From contig MU631319.1 of assembly GCA_026770615.1 (NCBI GenBank), forward strand, positions 451,455 to 466,295: a DNA stretch of 14,841 bases. The letters run 5' to 3'. The notes beneath the pieces were generated by a model that worked only from the letters and a program-made list of their open reading frames with translations, searched no databases and was not told where the DNA came from. The position numbers and the translations under genes were made by a program. How positions within the stretch are numbered: the stretch's first letter is position 1; the number at the start of each line of letters is the position of its first letter. The DNA comes from Pavlovales sp. CCMP2436 (lineage: Eukaryota > Haptophyta > Pavlovophyceae > Pavlovales). Below, in pieces: positions 6,629-13,581 of this stretch.

Positions 6629-6693
6629 GTAATTTGCTAAGAAGTTCAGCCTTAAGCACAAAATTCGCCCCTCTTATTGCCCGCGATCCCCTG
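6629..6693 (+). mobile_element. Partial MITE, copy 3 (right end only)
   Basis: TGTAATTTGCTAAGAAGTTC through CTTATTGCCCGCGATCCCCT to G6693, followed by TA, matches the right end of the 166-bp MITE (compare 1709-1776). The left half is absent; the match stops at about 6629, next to the minus-strand coding island. Confidence 0.8.
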
Positions 6694-6797
6694 TAGCCCG
6701 CGTATGCCCCTGCTCCGCGGATATACATTCTACAAGGCGATGTTAGATCCATTCTTTTTTAAAGGCATTCTGACAGTCTGACCCTTTTCCCGATTCT

Positions 6798-6985
6798 TGC
6801 ATGCTATGGCTCAGGTCATCCCCCCCCAGCACACGACCATTCCTTTCATAGCGATTTCCCGAAGCCAGTCACGAAACCTGACCGGTTAATTTTTAAATAT
6901 ATACATCTGCTGTAGATTCGTATCTAACTTTTCAAAAAGCGACGCCACCAATAAGTAACTTATCAGTTAAAATTATATACAAATA
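6798..6985 (+). repeat. Dispersed repeat blocks a and b, copy 2
   Basis: Block a (CTATGGCTCAGGTCATCC then CCCCCCCAGCACACGACC, 6805-6844) and block b (TTTAAATATATACATCTGCT, 6893-6935) repeat the blocks at 1342 and 1850. Here they are about 50 bp apart; in copy 1 they are about 460 bp apart because other elements lie between them. Confidence 0.6.
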
Positions 6986-7069
6986 ATTAGAAACATTTTT
7001 TTTTAATTACATGCTGAAAACTCACATCTTAAAAAGTTGGAGGGGGCGGTGAACGATTTCAGCATGGCG

Positions 7070-7285
7070 GATCACCTTTTCAAAAAAGTTCACCTTGTTA
7101 GTTACCGAGTTACTACCCCACGCACACGAATTCATAAATTTCTGAAAAATGTGCAAAATAGAGCTCGCCGAGACGAATCCAGCGAGCCTAGAGCGAGCTC
7201 TGGCTTCGAGCATGAAGGTTTGCAATGCTATGGATGGTCATCCCCCACTTTCGGGCTGGGGGGGGTGACCGAAGCCAGAGCCTGC
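7070..7285 (+). repeat. Dispersed repeat R, copy 2
   Basis: Matches 2937-3144 in the same orientation (CACCTTGTTAGTTACCGAG, AATTTCTGAAAAATGTGCA, GAATCCAGCGAGCCTAGAGC, GAAGCCAGAGCCTGCATTCC). There is no insertion of the 420-bp element at its right end here. The short frames crossing it are not convincing genes. Confidence 0.75.
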
Positions 7286-7318
7286 ATTCCTTTTATAAGA
7301 AGATTGCCAATGTCTCGC

Positions 7319-7783
7319 TCATCCCAAAATAGTCTCTAGCCCTTGTTTAAAACAATTTAACTTAAGCTGTGCTCCAGGGTCGTTTGAGAGCTGGCTAGAC
7401 AAGCTGTGCAAGGAATGATCGAATGCTCGTCCCAAACCGTGTGCTGTTGCAGATATGCCCTCCGTATCTCTTGGGGGCTGGATAAGTTCAGGTGACCAAC
7501 TGCCGCTACCTTGGTAATGCTGGTTTAGGAGAGCAAGATTAGTCGATTTATGAAATACAAACAGGGGGTCATCGCCCCCCGGATTCCCCCAAGCCTGCGG
7601 CGAGATCGTCTTCCTTTTTCCTGGGGCTCCGCCCCCAGACCCCCGCCCTGGTGCAGGTGCGACGACCGATCCGACAAAAAGGCGCAGAAGATTTTCTGAC
7701 ATTTCCGGATTCAGACTTTTCGAACCGTCACCGAACCGGCGTCGTTTGGGCGGGATCGCGGGGCTCGCGGCGCGGGGGATCAT
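7319..7783 (-). CDS. Hypothetical 154-residue ORF; unrecognised
   Basis: ATG at 7783 on the minus strand opens an intact frame to a stop at 7319. The N-terminal third crosses GC-rich, quasi-palindromic DNA (Gly/Pro/Arg-rich, PGRGSGGGAPGKRKT) and is doubtful. The last 80 residues (FVFHKSTNLALLNQHYQGSG, then DHSLHSLSSQLSNDPGAQLK and a Gln/Leu helix) look more protein-like. It might be a gag-like retroelement piece. I have no domain evidence, and it overlaps GC-rich sequence upstream of the 7857 gene. Confidence 0.25.
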   Translation of the reverse strand: MIPRAASPAIPPKRRRFGDGSKSLNPEMSENLLRLFVGSVVAPAPGRGSGGGAPGKRKTISPQAWGNPGGDDPLFVFHKSTNLALLNQHYQGSGSWSPELIQPPRDTEGISATAHGLGRAFDHSLHSLSSQLSNDPGAQLKLNCFKQGLETILG

Positions 7784-7856
7784 TCGGCGGGATCGCGGGG
7801 GGTGTCGCCGTCACACGCACTCAGCGCAGTGCAGCACGCCCACCACGCTGTACACC

Positions 7857-8249
7857 ATGGGAGCACAGCACGGGAAGCCCACACCCACCGGACTACTACG
7901 CCCACCCGCCATCTCTTACGATCGCGGGACAAAGTCCGAGCGCAGCACCGAGCTCGACGAGGGACTTGCGCGTTCGCAGCGTGCGCTCCCTTTCACTCTA
8001 GAACGCGAGGCGACGATGACCGCGGAGGAGGTGGAGGAATTCATGTTCCGGTACCGCGCGGGGATCGAGCAGCCTCGCCAGCTACCCTTCTCTCAAGGCA
8101 CCGGCGTATTCTTCTCCCAATGCTCTGGCGTGGAAACTTGCAAGCGCCAATGCGTCGAACACCGCGTGGGGCACCTTTTGGGGCGGCTTTGGGTTGCAGA
8201 TGGACGTTACCGCGGAGTGAAGGTGCCCGCAAGCTTTCGTGCGTGCTGA
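7857..8249 (+). CDS. Hypothetical protein with good Kozak start, possible N-myristoylation
   Basis: ATG at 7857 lies in a strong Kozak-like context (TACACCATGGGA) and opens 130 codons to TGA at 8247-8249. The frame is also open upstream, but the composition there is repetitive (GGGATCGCGGGG blocks). The start MGAQHGKPTPTGLLRPP has Gly2, so co-translational N-myristoylation is possible. Residues 22-75 are charged and probably helical (TKSERSTELDEGLARSQR, TMTAEEVEEFMFRYRAGIEQ). The tail after about residue 80 (FFSQCSG, CKRQC, CK/CV) is Cys-containing and may be intron read-through after a donor such as GGC/GTATTC near 8107. I recognise no family. It may be the first exon of a gene or a fragment. 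Confidence 0.45.
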   Translation: MGAQHGKPTPTGLLRPPAISYDRGTKSERSTELDEGLARSQRALPFTLEREATMTAEEVEEFMFRYRAGIEQPRQLPFSQGTGVFFSQCSGVETCKRQCVEHRVGHLLGRLWVADGRYRGVKVPASFRAC

Positions 8250-8644
8250 TGATGCCCATCGGACGTGTGGGTGGGCATCTAGCTGGTGCTGTCCACGGCA
8301 TTTGCACGTCTGGCAAAAAGCAAGCCGCACACCCGGCCAAGGCGGGGTCAGCCCCGACGAGCATAAAGCCGCACCAATAAGAGGGTGCGGGGGCGACGTG
8401 CATAAGCCCGCCCATTGCGCGTGTTCATCTGCCCGGTCATAAGAAGGAACATGCCTAGTTATGAACACGTGTCTGTCCCTGGAAGACTCATACTGTAGTA
8501 GTAGTTATGCGGACGCTGTTATTATATTATAAATATAACAGATAACTTATTCAAAGTCGATCGTTATAATACTCGGGCAGACTGTGATATGCTGCCCGCA
8601 CTAGTTCTTATCGAGGCGATGCGAATTAGGCTGAGTTATGTTTA
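8250..8644. other. Spacer without a recognisable gene
   Basis: GC-rich at first, then AT-rich from about 8480. A small hairpin (GGGCAG 8575-8580 with CTGCCC 8592-8597) and a near-palindromic ATATA tract at about 8516-8541 are present. I see no credible coding region. Confidence 0.5.
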
Positions 8645-9133
8645 TGATAGGGATTCAAGCTGGCGTCTGACTGTTCTGAATGTTGTGTTGTTCTGAGCGC
8701 TGCGTCGCCCATTGCCTGCTGTGTGCCTTAGTCGGCTGCGCTGGCTTGGGCGCCACCGCGCGTGCCGATGGATCTCCGGTAGTGTGCCCGGGCAAGGGCG
8801 TTTAGGGAGATGATCTGCTGGTTGCTGTTTGTCGTGTTCCCACACTGGGCAGCGATCGGGGCCAGCGCGCTCAAGCGCGCGAGCAGCAGCTGCGCATGGC
8901 CGCGTGCCGCGATCGTACCGATCGTGTCGATGAGTTGCTTCTTGATGCGCGCGGCCGCCTCCATCGGACTCACGCCCATCAGCGCGTACATCTTGCGGCC
9001 TCCCTGCGCCGCGATTTCTTTGACGAGCGAGTGCGTATCGGCGCTGACCTCACCGAAAGCGCCGATGTTATTATCCCAGCATGCAACATTCAGAACATTC
9101 TGAACTGTCAGACGCCAGCTTAAATCCCTATCA
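8645..9133 (-). mobile_element. 489-bp segment bounded by 41-bp inverted repeats
   Basis: Bases 8645-8685 (TGATAGGGATTCAAGCTGGC ... GTTCTGAATGTT) and 9093-9133 are inverted copies with about three mismatches. The interior is almost entirely one minus-strand coding fragment. Another solo copy of the terminus is at 1574-1604. I could not find a clear target duplication outside the repeats. It could be a non-autonomous transposon that captured coding DNA, or the relic of a retroelement with inverted termini (DIRS-like); neither is proven. Confidence 0.6.
8728..9092 (-). pseudogene. RT-tail-like coding fragment, copy 2
   Basis: The minus strand from about 9085 reads NNIGAFGEVSADTHSLVKEI, then GGRKMYALMGVSPMEAAARI, then KKQLIDTIGTIAARGHAQLL and a short tail to TAA at 8730-8728. 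It shares the FGE-x-S, K-x-L...I and ARGHA-x-L-x-L pattern with 3958-4521, but the two are well diverged, so they are old paralogues, not a recent duplication. GC3-rich codons, a missing N-terminal part and confinement between 41-bp inverted repeats mark it as a fragment. The suggestion that it is the segment downstream of a retroelement reverse transcriptase is from family memory and is tentative. Confidence 0.5.
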
Positions 9134-9145
9134 GAAATATAATAA

Positions 9146-9745
9146 CTTGATGAAACACCGCCAGCCCGAACCCCCCTTCATACATATAATACCCAGCTTT
9201 ATTTCAATGCAGCCGAATGCATTAAACCACAATTGTGCACCCCACATGCCGGGGTCGACGGTTCATTTATCAAACCAGATGGAAACGGCGAGGCTCGAGC
9301 AGCCGGTGCGGCGTGTTTTTACGTACTCCCATCACACCACATCCGCGGCACGACACATGCTTCACAGGCACATATTCTCACCTGCACATTCTCAGGCGAC
9401 CAAACGGTTGTCAACGCAGAATGTACTGTGGTCACACTGGCCTTACAAGCACTGACTCACGAGCAAGAGCTATTCATCGGATGGGACCATGACACAGGCG
9501 TAAAACGCCTAGACTGGCACAGACGGCACCTAGACCGCAACCCCCTCCCACATGGGTTAAGGGATCCCACGAGCTATGATGCAAACCCTCACTTCTACCG
9601 CCTACTCAGCCTCAAACAACGTGACAAGGCGCACCATACCAAATCGGATGATGAAGTAGCCAGAATTCTAAATACCCCGGGAGCGGTACGTCACGATGAC
9701 GCCTCGAGAGCTAGAATAGTGACAGTAGAGGCAAACAGAAAGTGA
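9146..9745 (+). pseudogene. LINE ORF fragment: RNase H-like domain
   Basis: Frame 2 is open from 9146 to TGA at 9743-9745. HAGVDGSFIKPDG starts an RNase H fold: the first Asp codon is 9257-9259, the Glu is in VVNAECTVVTLALQAL (9419-9421), and a third acidic residue is in LFIGWDHDTG (9485 or 9491). In LINE polymerases a type I RNase H (D-G-S, A-E, D) follows the reverse transcriptase and cuts the RNA of the RNA/DNA hybrid. No RT domain lies upstream, so the copy is 5'-truncated, as is usual for LINE insertions. There is no convincing initiation codon. The protein continues in the frame one base back from about 9715 (next entry), so the copy is either frameshifted by decay or uses a -1 shift. 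Confidence 0.6.
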
Positions 9746-11616
9746 CCCGGCTCTTCATCTCCACACGAGGCGATAACTGGCGCACCCAGGCTGATTTGCC
9801 TCCCCACCTCCAACCCCCGGCTGTCATAAAGCTCGTGCAGAACGCATTGAGCGAATGGGGCTCAAAGGCAGTAGCAGTACACAGAGAAGCCGCCACAGTA
9901 CAGCTCACAAACAACACGCTCACGGCCCAGTGCTGGGCAATAGCGGCCACTGCGACAGGAGACATCATCACATCCGACCAACGAGCAGCACGCCATGCGC
10001 TAATAGACAGAGTTGCGAGGGATCGCCTAGAGAAGAGAGGCCTCGTCAAACATGCCCCCGGCATAGGTAGAATGGCCAACGTAAAAGCCATGTGGTCAAA
10101 AGAGAGCACGACAGCTCTGCGCCTCCCACGAGTTAGAGGCCAACAGCGACCAACGAAAAAGTACACCAAACACATGGCCAGATTGGCACTCGGATCATAC
10201 CGCCGCAATGCCGAGTGGGCAGCAGAATTTCCGGCGATGGCCACCACAACAATTACCACTGACGGAAAGTCCGAAATAATGGGCCTCACCTGCCCTCTAT
10301 GCAAAGCACTCAACTCACAAGACACAAAGCATCACTTATACCACGAGTGCTTGTCAACGGAAAAGCACCGCCACGACCTCCACCGCTCCCTCTGCAAGGA
10401 ACTGTTCCCGCGCCTGGGACCCGCCAAATCAAACTCAATGGCGACACACATGATATCTCGGCCGGACTACTTCACCGGAAGGGTAGGATTAAGTGTCAAA
10501 GAAGAGCTCAGAAAGAAGGACGTCGACACCGGTGACGCACCCAAGCCCGGCGACATACACTACACTTTCCTACGCCATAGCCTCAGCATGCACAAATCAC
10601 GCGAATCGACAATCGAAGCATTAGCGGCGTCAACCAAGGACAATATATCTATATACGACGCGTATGAGTTTAAGGTAGCCATGTGGGCCGCCCAGACAGC
10701 CGAGCGGGCAGCAAGGAAACTGAATCAAAACACAGCACCAGCGGCCATACCACCTATACAATACGAGCCCATACCCCCAGCGGACAGCATCGCTCAAAAC
10801 AAGGAATCATCAGCCTTACCTCCTATGCAGTATGAGCCCATACCCCCAACGGACAGCATCGCCCAAAACGAAGCACCAGCGGCCATACCATCTATGCAGT
10901 ATGAGCCCATACCCTTAACGGACAGCATCGCCCAAATCGAGGCACCAGCGGCTATACCATTTCTGCGGTATGAACCCATACTCCCAACGGACAGCATCGC
11001 TCAGTATGAACCCATATCCCCAACGGCCATACCACCTATACAGCAAGAGCCCATACCTCCAACGGACACTAGTGCATTGACCACCCCTGCCAAAAGAAGT
11101 TGCCTGATGCGCAACCAACCCACGAATAATGAAGATTCATTAACAGGTGTAAACTCGACCATACCCTCCATGCAGCCTAAGCCCACCCTCAGGCCCAGCC
11201 GAGGCCAGCAACGCATACGCACATCAAACATGAAAAAACACAACCAGAGACCGTCTCGAACCAAAACCTCATTACTACCAGGAGCAGCCAGTCCCACCGA
11301 ACTTAAAACAGGACCAGCCAGTCCCGCCATAAACCACGAATCCGCAGCAGGCCCGTCACGCATGCACGCACTGATCCATGACAAGTTCGTCATATTCATG
11401 CACCACTCACGCACACTGCGCTCAGCAACCAAACGGGCCTTTGAAAACGGCCAATCACCCACGCTGTCACAACACTCGGGCGACAAAAAGCCTAAAACCA
11501 AACATGAGCCAGCAGGCTCAAAGACTTCAAAACGCAAACATGAGCCAGCAAGCCCGCCACACCCCGCAACCCAAAGTCCTGCGCCCGAGGCCCACCCCCG
11601 TCAAGGGGTGGGATAG
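9715..11616 (+). CDS. LINE ORF 3' portion: zinc knuckle, tandem repeats, basic tail
   Basis: Frame 1 is open from 9715 (after TAG at 9712-9714) to TAG at 11614-11616, about 630 residues. It first reads as the end of a LINE polymerase: LQPPAVIKLVQNALSEWG, a basic linker, then TCPLCKALNSQDTKHHLYHE with a closing Cys, a C-x2-C...H...C zinc knuckle at 10291-10350. The same knuckle is found decayed at 3603. After about residue 330 come 23-residue tandem repeats (QYEPIPPTDSIAQ), then a Ser/Pro/Lys-rich disordered tail with likely nuclear-targeting patches (KKPKTKHEP, SKRKHEP). No ATG precedes the conserved part in this frame, so it must be translated as the continuation of the RNase H frame or not at all. 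A 1.9-kb open frame suggests fairly recent activity. Confidence 0.65.
   Translation, partial: NSDSRGKQKVTRLFISTRGDNWRTQADLPPHLQPPAVIKLVQNALSEWGSKAVAVHREAATVQLTNNTLTAQCWAIAATATGDIITSDQRAARHALIDRVARDRLEKRGLVKHAPGIGRMANVKAMWSKESTTALRLPRVRGQQRPTKKYTKHMARLALGSYRRNAEWAAEFPAMATTTITTDGKSEIMGLTCPLCKALNSQDTKHHLYHECLSTEKHRHDLHRSLCKELFPRLGPAKSNSMATHMISRPDYFTGRVGLSVKEELRKKDVDTGDAPKPGDIHYTFLRHSLSMHKSRESTIEALAASTKDNISIYDAYEFKVAMWAAQTAERAARKLNQNTAPAAIPPIQYEPIPPADSIAQNKESSALPPMQYEPIPPTDSIAQNEAPAAIPSMQYEPIPLTDSIAQIEAPAAIPFLRYEPILPTDSIAQYEPISPTAIPPIQQEPIPPTDTSALTTPAKRSCLMRNQPTNNEDSLTGVNSTIPSMQPKPTLRPSRGQQRIRTSNMKKHNQRPSRTKTSLLPGAASPTELKTGPASPAINHESAAGPSRMHALIHDKFVIFMHHSRTLRSATKRAFENGQSPTLSQHSGDKKPKTKHEPAGSKTSKRKHEPASPPHPATQSPAPEAHPRQGVG
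10738..11068 (+). repeat. 69-bp in-frame tandem repeats in the LINE ORF
   Basis: GAGCCCATAC-type motifs start at 10765, 10834, 10903, 10972, 11008 and 11047, so the spacing is 69, 69, 69, then 36 and 39 bp. Each 69-bp unit encodes 23 residues around YEPIP-x-TDSIAQ. All spacings are multiples of three, so the frame is kept. Confidence 0.92.
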
Positions 11617-11892
11617 AATGGGCCAGCAAATAAGCCGCGCATATTTGTGGTTTGTGCCCCCGTGGCAAAAATCTCAACATATGCGAGCCAGGCTAGCGAA
11701 GAAGTAATGTTTAGGATGCGCGAAGGTGGGCCACGCGCGCAGACGGTGCTGCATTTTCAGACGACGCGAGGGAGAGCAGTGGAGGTCGGTCAGCGCGCCG
11801 TACGTGAGTCGTCAGTCGTCGATTATCGTGTGGCTGAACTGATCAGCGGCGGGGACGGTATCCGCGTGCTCGGGAAGGATCCCTGGATCTGA
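11617..11892 (+). CDS. Coding-like frame continuing after the LINE stop; unrecognised
   Basis: Directly after the TAG at 11614 the same frame stays open to TGA at 11890-11892 and is strongly coding-like: PRIFVVCAPVAKISTYASQA, then EEVMFRMREGG and RESSVVDYRVAELISGGDGI. Its codons are GC3-rich, unlike the A/C-ending codons of the LINE ORF, so the join near 11630 is probably an insertion boundary and not simple stop read-through. An acceptor-like TTTAG ends at 11713, which would make the last 60 residues a terminal exon of another gene. No family is recognised. Confidence 0.4.
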   Translation, partial: NGPANKPRIFVVCAPVAKISTYASQASEEVMFRMREGGPRAQTVLHFQTTRGRAVEVGQRAVRESSVVDYRVAELISGGDGIRVLGKDPWI

Positions 11893-11989
11893 GTGTTTTT
11901 CAACACTTAAAAACCAGTGTGATCCTCCAGGGGACGGACGTTTAACTAGAAACTTACACACTCACAGTGTACAGCCGATTACCGCTGTC
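11893..11989. other. Short spacer before element B
   Basis: AT-rich sequence with an imperfect inverted repeat (GTGTTTTTCAACACTTAAAAAC). No gene. Its end carries the TGTC (11986-11989) that forms the left target duplication of element B. Confidence 0.5.
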
Positions 11990-12413
11990 GAGTCAAAATC
12001 CGAATTAGTGGCCAGTCCGGGGGGAAATTTGATAAAAGTCCGGTAAAATCCACCGGAGCAACTCAAGAACCGGAGGTGGTACCGCGGAGTTAGTTGCAGA
12101 TTATTCGTGAATGGGGCACCGCCACATTCACGAATCTGCAACTAACTTTTCGGTGCCACTTCGGGAACCATGATTTTCTTTTCGCTTCCGAACGCTGAGA
12201 ATCGGAAATTTTAGTTACATTGAGTATGTTGTCGACCCTAGAGGCACCTGAAAAGCACACGACGTGGGCTCAGACCGTCGAGGAGGACTCTATTCGACAA
12301 CAGCTATCGACACTTAGCGCGCAGGGGCGAACACTGTCTCCTTCTTCGTCCCGCGAACAACGTTTACCTCTCCCCCGAGCGCGGAATCGCGCCACTAATT
12401 CGGATTTCAACCC
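11990..12413 (-). mobile_element. 424-bp inverted-repeat element, copy B
   Basis: Reverse-complementing this region gives an end-to-end counterpart of 3145-3564, including the AGGGTCGACAACAT, TTTCCGATTCTC, GGTTCCCGA and TTTCCCCCCGGACTGGCCAC blocks. Terminal repeats (GAGTCAAAATCCGAATTAGT on the left) have about three mismatches. It is flanked by TGTC at 11986-11989 and 12414-12417, a second 4-bp duplication that differs from the TGCT of copy A. The 12220-12513 frame crossing it is not a gene. Confidence 0.85.
12089..12146. repeat. Imperfect hairpin of element B
   Basis: GTTAGTTGCAGATTATTCGT... pairs with ...ACGAATCTGCAACTAAC, with a 3-nt bulge (ATT) and a mismatch near the loop. The position equivalent to A3415-T3459 in copy A is T12094-A12141 here, so pairing is kept by a change on both arms. 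Confidence 0.85.
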
Positions 12414-13023
12414 TGTCGCGTATTCCAATAAATCGTCGTACTCGCTCGGTCGGCGGCGACGACCATCCGTAAGTTACTTGATATCTCTAATTATCTCAGA
12501 GCTTCTAAGATAAATAGATAAATTAACTTTGAGAAAATCAATAATAGTTCTAACTTATGCTCACAAGAATCAGCGCCCGAAGTACTCTCAGCTGCAACCA
12601 TTTCCCAAGACAGAAGCACTCCCCGACATCATTCTCAAAGTAAGCCGCCAATTATTTTGCTTTTAATTTTTGCAAGAAATAGTTGGAATCGTTCATTTTC
12701 CCTGGCCACCCTCCCGTGTCATCGCTCTCAGAACTATCAGATCCGCGGCGGCATCATCATCCCGGAATCGCAGAAATAAAGTGGTCCGCCCCTTGACCTT
12801 GTCAGAATCACTCAGGCGGCGATCTCCTACTCCACCACCTGGGCCGCGCAAGTCAGCAAAACATGTATTTAAATAACTAATTCAGTGCCCAACAATAAAT
12901 TAAGTTATATTGTGCGATCCGTTGCCATTTGCTTTGACTTTCGTCCGGCTTTAGCCGTCAAGTCCGAATCAGTTCATCTGGACAGGGTTTGGTTTTCCTA
13001 CACGAGTTCATCCTGATTCGTTA
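12414..13023. other. Mostly non-coding, AT-rich, with one doubtful ORF
   Basis: Sequence around 12480-12560 is AT-rich. A + frame at 12670-12876 (68 residues, Arg/Ser/Pro-rich, for example SLRRRSPTPPPGPRKSAKH) resembles an SR-type linker but has no support beyond being open. The part at about 12793-12866 is a degenerate copy of 13166-13235 (AATCACTC, GGCGGCGA, ACCACC, GGGCCGC, GTCAGC), so repeat material is present on both sides. Confidence 0.4.
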
Positions 13024-13071
13024 TTGTCGACAAACATGGATAGTAGCAGATTTCAAGAGGCTGCAACCCGC

Positions 13072-13163
13072 GCAGAGCGGGGTGGTCCTAATCTCATAAT
13101 CTTCCCCAGTTCGAGCTACAGTTGCCCGCAGCGGATCATGTCCAGCAGAGCGGGGTGGTCCTT
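13072..13163 (+). repeat. Two copies of an 18-bp GCAGAGCGGGGTGGTCCT repeat
   Basis: GCAGAGCGGGGTGGTCCT occurs at 13072-13089 and again at 13146-13163. A weaker version (GTGGTCCGCCCC) lies at 12781-12792. These belong to the same degenerate repeat field as the GGCGGCGA/GGGCCGC segment. Confidence 0.75.
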
Positions 13164-13190
13164 AGCGTGGTGGTCCTTGCATTGGCCCAA

Positions 13191-13274
13191 TCACTCGGCG
13201 GCGACCTCCACCTCGACCACCCGGGCCGCACCGGTCAGCGGCTCGCGTAGCGTGATCTCGCCTCGGCCGAATAG
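13191..13274 (-). CDS. Putative terminal exon on minus strand; unrecognised
   Basis: On the minus strand an acceptor (TACGTGTGCGCAG ending at 13275) is followed by 27 codons and TGA (13193-13191): FGRGEITLREPLTGAARVVE, then a Val/Glu-rich end. Its codons are GC3-rich, while the upstream sequence is an AT-only tract (about 13290-13325) typical of an intron. I could not find a matching upstream exon with a compatible donor. The related segment at 12793-12866 has lost this frame. Function is unknown. Confidence 0.35.
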   Translation of the reverse strand, partial: LFGRGEITLREPLTGAARVVEVEVAAE

Positions 13275-13581
13275 CTGCGCACACGTATCGTTAATAATAT
13301 TATTAATATTAATATTACTATTAGATTGGAATGACGTGCGCTGTGCGCAGCTCGCCGAGCCTGTCCCTGTTTACGAGGGCTGCTGTTCTCTCATTCCCCC
13401 GGCCACGATTCCCAACAAGGGGTCTTTAGCCGGCCGGACAGGGCGACTAAATAATCCATCCTCCTCTGAACTCAATAAAATTTCTTTTCTCTAATACTTC
13501 TAATGGTCTGTTGGTGGTGTGTGCGACGTATCCTGTCATACACACCGCTAGCGCCGTAGGCGTTAGGGTGGTGGCTCCCGC

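Noticed and set aside
9742..9744. GTG as the start of the long LINE ORF
   Set aside because: A GTG start is not expected for a eukaryotic nuclear gene, and the frame is already open from 9715. The ORF is a continuation of the RNase H frame through a shift.
11001..11537. 178-codon minus ORF opposite the LINE repeats
   Set aside because: It is antisense to the in-frame 69-bp repeats; the + strand has the zinc knuckle and continuous LINE protein.
13474..13479. AATAAA as a polyadenylation signal on +
   Set aside because: There is no supported + strand gene upstream; the 13024-13494 frame covers repeats and an AT tract, so the hexamer is probably chance.
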